Below, piece after piece: positions 32,514-40,541 of a DNA stretch of 43,303 bases. Below the pieces are notes generated by a model. That model was not told the DNA's origin, did no database searches, and saw only the letters and a program-made list of their open reading frames with translations. A program made the position numbers and the translations under genes. Location of the stretch: positions 1 through 43,303 of the forward strand of contig CANESK010000006.1 in NCBI GenBank assembly GCA_947441075.1. The letters are read 5' to 3'. Positions within the stretch are counted from its first letter, which is position 1; the number at the start of each line of letters is the position of its first letter. Source of the stretch: Verrucomicrobia subdivision 6 bacterium (GTDB taxonomy: Bacteria; Verrucomicrobiota; Verrucomicrobiia; Methylacidiphilales; Verrucolacustridaceae).

Positions 32514-32840
32514 ATGGCAAAATCCAAGACCAAAAAAGCGACCCGGAAGGGGACAGCATCCAAGGTAACCCACGACATTCGTGAGGTGATCTCTCATGCG
32601 GAGGAACTGCTGCAGGCCACGGCGGGCGACCTAGGAGAAAAGGCACGGGAGGTGCGCGCCCAGTTGACTCACAAACTGGAAGCGGCGCGGGAAAAATTTA
32701 AGAACATCGATGATGTGAAAGAGGCTGCAGAAGAGGGAATGAAGGAAGCGGATCGTGTGATTCGCAAGCATCCCTACGAGTCGGTCGGCGTTGCTTTGGT
32801 AGCGGGACTGGTTTTGGGGGCATTGTTGAGTCGTCGCTAA
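32514..32840 (+). CDS. DUF883/ElaB-YqjD-like ribosome/membrane-associated protein
   Basis: The 108-aa product has a basic N-terminus (KSKTKKATRK), a long charged helix (about residues 17-80) and a C-terminal membrane anchor ending LVLGALLSRR, with the family's RKHPYESVGVALVAG motif before it. In E. coli YqjD and ElaB are stress-induced, tail-anchored inner-membrane proteins that bind ribosomes. It starts a three-gene set with YqjE and a small third gene. Length and motif fit well. Confidence 0.9.
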   Translation: MAKSKTKKATRKGTASKVTHDIREVISHAEELLQATAGDLGEKAREVRAQLTHKLEAAREKFKNIDDVKEAAEEGMKEADRVIRKHPYESVGVALVAGLVLGALLSRR

Positions 32841-32855
32841 AGAGAATACTATTTT

Positions 32856-33221
32856 ATGATTTCTGCTCTTCGTGATTTAGCACTGACTTCGGTCAAAATG
32901 GTGGAAGAGAGGCTTCGTCTTCTTGGAGCGGAGCTTCAGGAGGAAAAGTGGCGGGCGGTGGAGGCGATTCTTTGGCTGGCGGTGGCGCTTGGTCTGGGAA
33001 CGTTGGCCTTGCTGGTAGCCTCCTTGGCGGTGGTGCTTTCGGTATGGCCTGATCCTCAGGCAAGAATTTTGGCGCTGGTTGGTTTGGCTTTGCTCTATGG
33101 GTTGGGCGCGCTGGCCGCTTATCTACGGATGCGAAAACGGATCCAAGGGGAGGGTCTACCTTTTTCCGATACGGTGGCAGAATTCCAGAGGGACCGGGAA
33201 TGGTTGAGCTCGCGGCGCTGA
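32856..33221 (+). CDS. YqjE-type (DUF1469, phage-holin-superfamily) membrane protein
   Basis: The 121-aa product has an N-terminal amphipathic helix (MVEERLRLLGAELQEEKWR), two transmembrane helices (about residues 37-60 and 67-88) and a charged tail. This pattern matches YqjE, found next to the YqjD/ElaB protein in many Gram-negative genomes. It is not a lysis gene despite the holin label. It starts 15 bp after the DUF883 gene and its end overlaps the next ORF by 22 bp. Function is unclear beyond envelope stress association. Confidence 0.88.
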   Translation: MISALRDLALTSVKMVEERLRLLGAELQEEKWRAVEAILWLAVALGLGTLALLVASLAVVLSVWPDPQARILALVGLALLYGLGALAAYLRMRKRIQGEGLPFSDTVAEFQRDREWLSSRR

Positions 33222-33508
33222 CTCAGGCTCGGGCGACTCGCCTGGCTTGTCAGGCCTCCTCTCGGAGAGCGGGCTGGGAGTTCCGTCGTGCCTGTGCGGG
33301 GGCGGCCTCGATCGGTGAATGGATCGACGGAGGCGAGAATGTTTTGCGCCTAGGGAGCCAGTGGGGTGGGCTGGGAATGGCGGCGGCTTCTCTTTTTTAT
33401 CCTGGGAAAAAAGTAGCGGGTCATGGAGTGGGCCTTGGCCGCAAGCTGTTGGCGGGCGTTCGGCTGTGCCAACAAATCTCGCAACTCTGGTCGCGCCGAC
33501 AGGGTTGA
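33200..33508 (+). CDS. Small hypothetical protein in the YqjK position, 102 aa
   Basis: The ATG at 33200 overlaps the yqjE-like gene by 22 bp, and proB begins 19 bp after the stop. The product is basic and Ala/Gly/Arg-rich, with a weakly hydrophobic middle (GGLGMAAASLFYP) and no clear motif. In E. coli the third gene of the yqjD-yqjE set is yqjK, a small protein of unknown role; position is the only link here. It may be translated by coupling. I do not name a function. Confidence 0.6.
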   Translation: MVELAALTQARATRLACQASSRRAGWEFRRACAGAASIGEWIDGGENVLRLGSQWGGLGMAAASLFYPGKKVAGHGVGLGRKLLAGVRLCQQISQLWSRRQG

Positions 33509-33527
33509 ATCGACCTCAGGGCATTTG

Positions 33528-34295
33528 ATGAGAGTCGTCATTAAAATTGGCAGTAGCCTCCTGGCGGCAGAAAAAGGGGGACTAGCGCATGGGCAGATGC
33601 GGCGTTGGGCGAAGCAGATTGCGGCTCTGCGTCGTGCCGGGCATGAGGTGATTTTGGTTAGTTCTGGGGCGATTCGCGCGGGTATGCAGGCTTTGGCCTT
33701 GCGCCAGCGTCCGACTTCACGCCCTGAGATGCAGGCCTGTGCCACAATCGGCCAACCCCTTTTAATGAAGGCGTATGGAGCGGCCTTAGCGCCTTATGGT
33801 TTTGTGGTAGCCCAGATTCTTCTAACGTCGTGGGATCTGGATAGTCGGCGGATCTATGCGAATACCCGAGCCACTTTGCATACTTTGCTCCAACTGAAGA
33901 AGTGCGTGCCTATTTTCAACGAGAACGATGCTCTCTCTTTTGAAGAGATTGCTTTGCTCAACGCCTTCGGGGATAACGACCGCCTCTCGGCGCATGTGGC
34001 GATCCTTGCTCGGGCCGATCGACTGGTGATTTTAACCGATGCGCCTGGCTTGATGAGTCAACCGGACGGGACTGGCCATTTGATTCGGCGGGTGAAGAAA
34101 ATCGACGCGGCAACTTTGGCCTGTGCGGGTGGGGCAGGGAGTGTCGGTTCTGTGGGTGGAATGCTCTCGAAGCTTGAGGCAGCAAGACTGGCGATGAGCC
34201 GAGGCATTCCGGTGGTGATTGCGGATGGGCGAGAGACCGATGTTATTCGGAAGAGTGTTCTACGGGTGCCTCCGGGAACTTGGGTCGCCAAATGA
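33528..34295 (+). CDS. proB: Glutamate 5-kinase
   Basis: Phosphorylates glutamate to gamma-glutamyl phosphate, the first step in proline synthesis. The ATG at 33528 gives 255 aa, starting MRVVIKIGSSLL. The amino-acid-kinase fold motifs are VLVSSGAI-like (ILVSSGAI), PIFNENDA, FGDNDRLSAHVA and the GGMLSKLEAARLA loop. The C-terminal PUA domain of E. coli-type ProB (about 367 aa) is absent, as in several bacterial lineages. It overlaps proA by 4 bp. The upstream frame in the track extends without need into the previous gene. Confidence 0.95.
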   Translation: MRVVIKIGSSLLAAEKGGLAHGQMRRWAKQIAALRRAGHEVILVSSGAIRAGMQALALRQRPTSRPEMQACATIGQPLLMKAYGAALAPYGFVVAQILLTSWDLDSRRIYANTRATLHTLLQLKKCVPIFNENDALSFEEIALLNAFGDNDRLSAHVAILARADRLVILTDAPGLMSQPDGTGHLIRRVKKIDAATLACAGGAGSVGSVGGMLSKLEAARLAMSRGIPVVIADGRETDVIRKSVLRVPPGTWVAK

Positions 34296-35536
34296 GCACG
34301 GTGGCGGATCTGGCCGACCGCGCGAAAGTTGCTTCTCGTTCCTTGGCCCGTCTTTCTACGAAAAAAAAGAATGCTCTTTTGTTGGCGGTGGCAGAACAGT
34401 TGGAGGCACGAGAGAAAGAGATTCTCCAAGCCAATCGGGGAGATGTGCAGGCCGCGAAAGAGACGGGACTATCTGGGGCTTTACTGGATCGGCTGGAGTT
34501 GAATCCGAAACGATTTGCAGAGATGGTCGAAGGCGTAAGAAAGGTGGCGGCCTTGTCTGATCCGGTGGGGGAAGTGCTCCGAAAATGGAAGCAGCCGAAT
34601 GGATTGGAGATTTCTAAGATTCGAGTACCGCTAGGGCTGATTGGAATTATTTATGAGTCACGGCCGAATGTGACGGTGGACAGTGCGGTTCTCTGCCTGA
34701 AAACGGGCAACGCAACTTTGCTTCGCGGAGGAAGGGAAGCGAAGGCAAGCAACCGTGCTTTAGCTAGTGCCTTGAGTGAGGCGGCGCTGAAGCTGGGGCT
34801 ACCAGCAGAGATTGTGGCTTTGGTGGAAAACGAGGGGAGGGAGAGTATTCCTGAGATGTGTCGACTGGAGGGAGTGCTGGACCTGCTCATTCCGCGAGGA
34901 GGACCGGGATTGATCCAGACCGTGCTGGAACATGCCCGAGTTCCGGTGATTCAACATGCGGACGGGGTTTGTCATATTTTCGTCCACGCTGCAGCGGATC
35001 CTGCCATGGCGGAGGCGATTACGATCAACGCCAAGTGTCAGCGGCCGGCGACTTGCAATGCCGCAGAAACTCTTTTGGTCGATCGGCAGGGGGCAGAAAA
35101 AATTCTACCTCGATTAGTCAAGGCACTCCGAGGCCAAGGGGTGAAGCTTTTCGGAGATGAGGCGGCCTCGAAGGCGGCGGGAGAAAAGTTAGTCGTGCCT
35201 GAAAGCTGGAAGAGGGAGTATCTCGATTTGACCATGGCCATTCGGGTGGTGGATGGAGTGGAGGGAGCGCTAGAGCATTTAGAAAAATACGGGAGCCATC
35301 ATTCGGACGCGATCATCACGGAAGATCGGGAAGCAGCGGAGCAGTTTTTGCAGGGAGCGGATTCTGCGGCGGTTTATTGGAATGCCTCGACCCGCTTTAC
35401 GGATGGGGCGGAGTTTGGCTTTGGAGCGGAAATTGGCATCAGCACAGGTAAAATTCATGCCCGAGGGCCGATGGGGCTGGAGGAGTTAACTTCCTATAAA
35501 TACATGGTCACTGGACGAGGGCAGTTGCGGAAGTGA
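34292..35536 (+). CDS. proA: Gamma-glutamyl phosphate reductase
   Basis: Reduces gamma-glutamyl phosphate with NADPH to glutamate semialdehyde. The ATG at 34292 gives 414 aa. Key segments: VPLGLIGIIYESRPNVTVDS, NATLLRGGREA, the IPRGGPGLI stretch, and the catalytic Cys region NAKCQRPATCNAAETLL, followed by STRFTDGAEFGFGAEIGIST and RGPMGLEELTSYKY. Length is standard. Coupled on both sides: ATGA overlap with proB and 4-bp overlap with the glycosidase-glycosyltransferase gene. Confidence 0.97.
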   Translation: MSTVADLADRAKVASRSLARLSTKKKNALLLAVAEQLEAREKEILQANRGDVQAAKETGLSGALLDRLELNPKRFAEMVEGVRKVAALSDPVGEVLRKWKQPNGLEISKIRVPLGLIGIIYESRPNVTVDSAVLCLKTGNATLLRGGREAKASNRALASALSEAALKLGLPAEIVALVENEGRESIPEMCRLEGVLDLLIPRGGPGLIQTVLEHARVPVIQHADGVCHIFVHAAADPAMAEAITINAKCQRPATCNAAETLLVDRQGAEKILPRLVKALRGQGVKLFGDEAASKAAGEKLVVPESWKREYLDLTMAIRVVDGVEGALEHLEKYGSHHSDAIITEDREAAEQFLQGADSAAVYWNASTRFTDGAEFGFGAEIGISTGKIHARGPMGLEELTSYKYMVTGRGQLRK

Positions 35537-38121
35537 GTTCGAATCCGGTGCCCCTTTTTCCGTCGTGGACGGCGAAACCCGAGGAGGAGATAAGAAGTAG
35601 GATCGTGGGGCTGAGTGGTCCGCGAGTTTGTGTGCGGGGAAAGTTTCTTTTTGCGGGGGAAAATAAGTTCTTCATTCAAGGGGTGACCTATGGTCCGTTT
35701 CGGGAAGGGGACGACCATCTGGGGACGCCTGAGAAAGTTTCGAGGGATTTTCGATTAGTGGCAGCGGCGGGCTTTAACACCCTGCGGGTGTATCACCCGC
35801 CACCGAAGTGGTTTTTGGATCTGGTCGCTGAGCACGGACTACGAGTTATGGTGACAGTGCCTTGGCAAAGGCGGGTGCTTTTCTTGGATGACGGGGCAGT
35901 GCGTAAAGAAATCCGTGCTTCGGTTCGGCGCGCGGCCAAAGGCGCTTCTGGGCATCCTGCGATTCTAGGGTACTACGTGGATAACGAGATCCCGCCTGAT
36001 CTTGTTCGTTGGTATGGGCCTCAGCGGGTGGAGGGTTTTTTGGATTCGCTGGCGCGGATTGTGAAAGATGAAGATTCGGAGGCGCTGGCGGCTTATGCCA
36101 ATTTTCCTCCGACCGAGTATCTTCTGCCCAAAGAAACCGATTTCCTTTCCTACAATGTGTATCTCCATCGTGGTTCGGATCTACGGGCCTATTTATCTCG
36201 ACTGCAAAACTTAGCGGAGGATAGGCCGCTGGTTTTGGGAGAGTTCGGCATGGATACGATTCGCCATAGTGAAGAGGAGCAGGCCACTCTTTTAGGGAAC
36301 CACTGGGACGAGGTATTTCGAGGTGGTTTGGCGGGCACGATCCTCTTTTCTTGGACGGACGAGTGGTTTACCGATGGGATTGATGTGGAAGATTGGGCCT
36401 TTGGCCTGGTCCGGCGGGATCGGCAACCGAAACTGGCCTATCGTGCTCTTTCGCCGCTGACGATGGGTTCGCAGGATCGGTTGGTAGAGAAATTTCCGCT
36501 TAGCCGTCTGCCTAAAGTTTCTGTGGTCGTCTGCAGTTATAATGGGGCGGCGACGCTCCGAGGTTGTCTGGAGTCATTAGAGAAACTGCACTATCCGGAC
36601 TATGAGGTCATCTTGGTGGATGATGGTTCTAAGGATTCTACACAATCGATTGTGGCGGACTTTCCTTTGGTTAAGAACATCGTTCAACCGAATCGGGGAT
36701 TGTCGGTGGCGAGGAATGTGGGTTGGCAGGCGGCCACCGGGGAGATTATCGCCTATACAGACTCAGACTGCATGGCGGATGTGGATTGGCTCTATTTTCT
36801 GGTCTCTAGTCTTTTAAAAGATTCTTATGCAGCGGTGGGCGGACCGAATCTTCATCCTCCTGCGAAAGGTCCAGTGGGTGCAGCGGTGGCGGCTTGTCCC
36901 GGAGCGCCGACCCACGTTTTGTTGAGCGATACGGAGGCAGAACATATTCCTGGTTGCAACATGGCGTACTGGCGAACGGTTTTGGCGGAGATTGGCGGAT
37001 TCGATGCGGAGTTCCGCACAGCGGGAGATGATGTGGATGTGTGCTGGCGCCTGATGCAGGCTGGGCATCGGATTGGTTTTAGTCCGAGTGCACTAGTTTG
37101 GCATCATCGACGTTTCACGATGCAGGCTTATTTTCGTCAGCAAAAAGGTTATGGAGAAGCGGAGGCGATGTTGCGTTTCAAACATATGCAGTATTTCGAT
37201 CCTCAGGGGTCGGCGCGGTGGAAGGGGGTGATCTATGGATTGCCGAGATTCGAGCGGATCTTTCATCGGCCAATTATTTATCACGGGGTTTTTGGGATGG
37301 GTTTCTTCCAGTGTCTTTATCCAAAACCTGCTTCTCCATGGGCGCAGCTGGTCAGTGGGCTGGAATGGAACGCGTTGACCTTGTTTATCTTTTTGGTTTC
37401 GATCCAGATTGAACCTTTGCGAATTCTGCCGCTGCTGATGCTGGCGGCTACGTTGCTCCCCGCGATCTCCTTCATGGTGGTAGCTCGGGTGGAGCCACGG
37501 CATGACACTATTCGGGCACGGCTGACAGTTTTCTACCTGGCCTTAATCCAGCCTTTGGTTCGAGATTGGGCCCGTTACTTTACTTGGCTGAAGGGCAAGC
37601 GGACACCGGACTCGGTCGTGCAGGCTCCAGAAAAGGGAGTGGGTCCGCGAATACCGCTTTGGCGTTCTCGTGAGTTGGCCTTTTGGAGTGACCAAGGCAA
37701 AGAGCGGATCACCTTACTGGAGGAGGTGGAGAAAATCCTGGAGGAGGAGGGTTGGCGTTATGCGCAGGACACAGGATGGAATCCCTGGGATATACAAATC
37801 TTTGCCAATCGGTGGTGGCATATTCGTTTACGAACTTTGACAGAGATTTACCCCCATGGTCGCCGTCTCACTCGGGTGCATCAGGGAATTGTGCCGAGTA
37901 CCTTTAGCGGACTTTTTGCCCTGACCGCGATTACGGCGGATGTCTTGGTCGGCCTTTCGTATCGGGCGGCCTTACCTGCTTTTCTGGGAATCTTGGCTTT
38001 GGCGGGAATGGGCTGGTTGTGGACGGGATGGCAGCTCCGTCGCAGGGTGGGTGATCTGGTGCGGGCAGCGGCAAGGCGGGCCCAGCTTTTGCCCCTGACA
38101 GAAAAAAATCCTACTGCATGA
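35533..38121 (+). CDS. Glycoside hydrolase-like (TIM-barrel) / GT2 glycosyltransferase fusion with membrane segments
   Basis: The 862-aa product begins with GTG. Residues ~30-312 resemble a GH2/GH5-type barrel: FFIQGVTYGP, FNTLRVYHPP, YYVDNEIPP (Glu152, likely acid/base) and LGEFGMD (Glu237, likely nucleophile). Residues ~327-560 are a GT2 domain: VSVVVCSYNG, DDGS (363-366), TDSDC (409-413) and AGDDVD (498-502), the usual nucleotide-sugar and metal-binding acidic groups. Hydrophobic helices at about 620-665 and 780-830 suggest membrane anchoring. It likely builds a polysaccharide and trims or re-shapes it. It overlaps proA and the ABC exporter gene by 4 bp each, so the exporter is the probable outlet. 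The GH family and sugar are unknown. Confidence 0.87.
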   Translation: MSSNPVPLFPSWTAKPEEEIRSRIVGLSGPRVCVRGKFLFAGENKFFIQGVTYGPFREGDDHLGTPEKVSRDFRLVAAAGFNTLRVYHPPPKWFLDLVAEHGLRVMVTVPWQRRVLFLDDGAVRKEIRASVRRAAKGASGHPAILGYYVDNEIPPDLVRWYGPQRVEGFLDSLARIVKDEDSEALAAYANFPPTEYLLPKETDFLSYNVYLHRGSDLRAYLSRLQNLAEDRPLVLGEFGMDTIRHSEEEQATLLGNHWDEVFRGGLAGTILFSWTDEWFTDGIDVEDWAFGLVRRDRQPKLAYRALSPLTMGSQDRLVEKFPLSRLPKVSVVVCSYNGAATLRGCLESLEKLHYPDYEVILVDDGSKDSTQSIVADFPLVKNIVQPNRGLSVARNVGWQAATGEIIAYTDSDCMADVDWLYFLVSSLLKDSYAAVGGPNLHPPAKGPVGAAVAACPGAPTHVLLSDTEAEHIPGCNMAYWRTVLAEIGGFDAEFRTAGDDVDVCWRLMQAGHRIGFSPSALVWHHRRFTMQAYFRQQKGYGEAEAMLRFKHMQYFDPQGSARWKGVIYGLPRFERIFHRPIIYHGVFGMGFFQCLYPKPASPWAQLVSGLEWNALTLFIFLVSIQIEPLRILPLLMLAATLLPAISFMVVARVEPRHDTIRARLTVFYLALIQPLVRDWARYFTWLKGKRTPDSVVQAPEKGVGPRIPLWRSRELAFWSDQGKERITLLEEVEKILEEEGWRYAQDTGWNPWDIQIFANRWWHIRLRTLTEIYPHGRRLTRVHQGIVPSTFSGLFALTAITADVLVGLSYRAALPAFLGILALAGMGWLWTGWQLRRRVGDLVRAAARRAQLLPLTEKNPTA

Positions 38122-39881
38122 AAATGATGCGTCGCATCTTGAGTTATTATCAGCCGTTCTTGGGGCGTATTCTTGTCGCGTTAATACTGCTGGTAGCTGC
38201 AACTGGGCTCAATCTTCTCAAGCCGTGGCCACTAAAGTTTGTCGTAGATGAAGTGCTTCACGCGCCGGGGGGCGGAATCGCGGTGCCCTTTCTTTCGGGG
38301 GTTTGGTCTTTTTCTTCTTCCTTGGCCTTGGCTTGTGCTGCCTTGGTAGGAATTCACTTGCTGTGGGGCGCGGTGAACTTAGCTCAGACTTACGCCTTGA
38401 TTGGAGTGGGACTACAGGCATTGCTCCGAGTGAGGACGGAATTATATGCTTATCTGCAGTCGTTGCCTCTTCGTTTTCATGATTTGCGTCGCAGTTCTGA
38501 TTCCAGCTTCCGTGTGGCCTACGATGCTCAGGCGATTCAAACCTACTTCAATCGTGGCTTTGCGACGATTCTTGGGTCGGTTCTCACTTTGGTAGGAACA
38601 TTTGTGGTGATGCTGCAAATGAGTCCGCGGCTTGCTCTGCTTTCATTAGGGGTTGTGCCCTTTCTGTTGTTGGCGATCTCCCGCTATGCGGGGCGGATTC
38701 GGCGGGAAACAACCACCTTGCAGGCGCAGGAAAGTGATGTTCTAGCTCGGGCGAGTGAGGGGTTATCCAGCATTCGAGTGGTGCATGCGTTTGGTCGTGA
38801 GTCTTACGAGGTGGATCTTTTTCGGCGAGAGTGTCGGCAGTCTCTGGAGGCGAATCTACGACTTTCGATGACGAATGTGGCGAGCACTATGGTGGTGGGG
38901 ACTTTACTTGCCGTCGGCACGGCATTTCTGCTTTGGGCAGGGGCAGGGGAGGTGGCGGCAGGAAAGTTGACCTTAGGTGACCTCCTCGTCTTTTTGGCCT
39001 ATTTGGCGATGCTTTACTCTCCGTTGGAGCAGTTGAGTTACACTGCCTGGTCGATGGAGGGAGCGGCGGCGGCGGCCCAGCGGGTTTTTGAAGTCTTGGA
39101 TACGGCGGATGAGGTGCCAGACCCGGTGAAGCCGGCCCGTCTAACGATGGCTTCAGGGAATATCGAGTTCCGCAAAGTAGGATTCCGCTACCCTCGTGGA
39201 GATGAGGTCCTACACGATCTTAGCTTCACGATTCAACCAGGGGAGTCGGTGGCGGTGGTGGGAGGAACGGGAGCGGGCAAAACTACGCTGCTTTCTCTTT
39301 TACCCCGTTTTTATGACCCGACTGCTGGAACGATTCATTTTCATGGGATTGATTTGCGGACAGTAGCCAAGAAAGAGCTCCGGGCCCGTCAGGCGTTGGT
39401 GTTGCAAGAAACCGTTTTGCTGAACGGAACCGTACGTGAAAATATTGCTTATGGGCGCCCGACCGCTTCTTTTCGGGAGATAGAAAAAGCGGCAAAGGAG
39501 GCGCAAGCGGACGAATTTATTCGCGCGCTGCCTCAAGGGTACCAGACGCAGGTAGGGGAGCGGGGGGTGATGTTGAGTGGAGGTCAGAGGCAGAGAATTG
39601 GAATTGCTCGGGCGTTTTTGCGGGATGCGCCGATTCTTCTCCTCGATGAACCAACCAGTGCCTTAGATCCAACGACCGAAAAAGAGCTTTTGAATGTTCT
39701 GTCTCACCTGATGACTCGACCGACCACTTTACTTGTGACCCATCGTTTACATGCGGCGCATCGGGCGGATCGAATATTGGTCTTAGAAAAGGGGCGTTTG
39801 GTAGAAGAGGGTAAGGGTGAGGATTTGCTCAGCCGAAAAGGGGCTTACTGGAAGCTTTGGCAAGCGATGGGTTCTGTTTAA
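38118..39881 (+). CDS. MsbA/NdvA-like ABC exporter (fused membrane and ATPase domains)
   Basis: The 587-aa half-transporter has a six-helix type-1 exporter domain (about 1-330), then an ATPase: Walker A GGTGAGKTT, Q-loop LQET, signature LSGGQRQRIGIAR, Walker B ILLLDEPTSALD and H-loop THR. It works as a dimer. Sequence style (DLRRSSDSSFRVAYDAQ and LPRFYDPTAGTIHFHG) is close to MsbA and glycan exporters such as NdvA, and the preceding glycosyltransferase fits a glycan or glycolipid substrate. Coupled by ATGA to that gene. Substrate is inferred only from context. Confidence 0.93.
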   Translation: MKMMRRILSYYQPFLGRILVALILLVAATGLNLLKPWPLKFVVDEVLHAPGGGIAVPFLSGVWSFSSSLALACAALVGIHLLWGAVNLAQTYALIGVGLQALLRVRTELYAYLQSLPLRFHDLRRSSDSSFRVAYDAQAIQTYFNRGFATILGSVLTLVGTFVVMLQMSPRLALLSLGVVPFLLLAISRYAGRIRRETTTLQAQESDVLARASEGLSSIRVVHAFGRESYEVDLFRRECRQSLEANLRLSMTNVASTMVVGTLLAVGTAFLLWAGAGEVAAGKLTLGDLLVFLAYLAMLYSPLEQLSYTAWSMEGAAAAAQRVFEVLDTADEVPDPVKPARLTMASGNIEFRKVGFRYPRGDEVLHDLSFTIQPGESVAVVGGTGAGKTTLLSLLPRFYDPTAGTIHFHGIDLRTVAKKELRARQALVLQETVLLNGTVRENIAYGRPTASFREIEKAAKEAQADEFIRALPQGYQTQVGERGVMLSGGQRQRIGIARAFLRDAPILLLDEPTSALDPTTEKELLNVLSHLMTRPTTLLVTHRLHAAHRADRILVLEKGRLVEEGKGEDLLSRKGAYWKLWQAMGSV

Positions 39882-39893
39882 GAGCGTTTGGAG

Positions 39894-39907
39894 TCTGCCG
39901 CGGCAGA
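39894..39907. other. 14-bp perfect palindrome between convergent genes
   Basis: TCTGCCG-CGGCAGA has no loop and lies in the 28-bp gap between the ABC exporter and the leftward secreted-protein gene. It may be part of a shared termination structure, but no T-tract follows. Confidence 0.35.
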
Positions 39908-39909
39908 GG

Positions 39910-40497
39910 TTAGTGGGAGGGGGCAGGCTTGATGATTCGATTAAAGACCTCGGCGGCGTTGGTTTCGGAAAGGATGATCTCGGTGGTGCGACCGGGGAGG
40001 AGGTCGACCTCGAGCAACCAGTAGGCCACGGCGTAGCGGCTTTTGTACTGGCCGTAGAGGGTTTGTTTGCCTGGGGATGCATTAGAAAAAGTGAAGGTGC
40101 CGTTGGTTGTGGTACGGATTCTACTGGTGGCGACATTGGCGGCGGCTTGGCTCATGGATTTGAGGTCTAAATTCTTGTAGCCATCGGCAAAATCAATTCG
40201 AATTCCCACGGGCTGTTCCTCTCCTGATGGAGTTCGTTGAATGGCGAGACCCTCGGTGCGCCAGGTTTCCATGCGTAGGCGGCGCACTTCGGGGATGAGA
40301 GAAAGTGGGGCGAGCACCAGATCCATCCCGCTGAGATTTTGGGTGGTGGAGCTATTTTTGAGCTGAATGGTGGCTTTTCCGGTAAGGAGAGTGGGGGAGG
40401 GTTCTGCCCCAAGAGTTAAGAGGGGGAGGCAAAGTAGGGCGGTGGCTAGCTTGCCAAAACAGGCGGGTCGTTGAAACTTAGGCCTATGAGCGTTCAT
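39910..40497 (-). CDS. Secreted protein of unknown function, 195 aa
   Basis: The product has a signal peptide (hydrophobic LATALLCLPLLTLGA, residues ~17-31, after a basic start) and a beta-rich mature part. The C-terminal half (TRIRTTTNGTFTFSNASPGKQTLYGQYKS) is reminiscent of carboxypeptidase-regulatory-like or SpaA-like beta-sandwich repeats in which 'T..G.F.F..v..G.Y.L' appears. An earlier stretch has KATIQLKNSS and an Arg/Glu-rich segment. I do not assign a family. It is transcribed leftward, alone. Confidence 0.8.
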   Translation of the reverse strand: MNAHRPKFQRPACFGKLATALLCLPLLTLGAEPSPTLLTGKATIQLKNSSTTQNLSGMDLVLAPLSLIPEVRRLRMETWRTEGLAIQRTPSGEEQPVGIRIDFADGYKNLDLKSMSQAAANVATSRIRTTTNGTFTFSNASPGKQTLYGQYKSRYAVAYWLLEVDLLPGRTTEIILSETNAAEVFNRIIKPAPSH

Positions 40498-40541
40498 CGA
40501 CTTCTAAGGTACGCGGATGTCTTTGGTGGGGGAAGACTCCT

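Noticed and set aside
32856-33221. Holin (lysis) function for the YqjE-type protein
   Set aside because: The superfamily name is misleading; the neighbouring ElaB/YqjD-type gene and lack of phage genes point to a chromosomal envelope protein.
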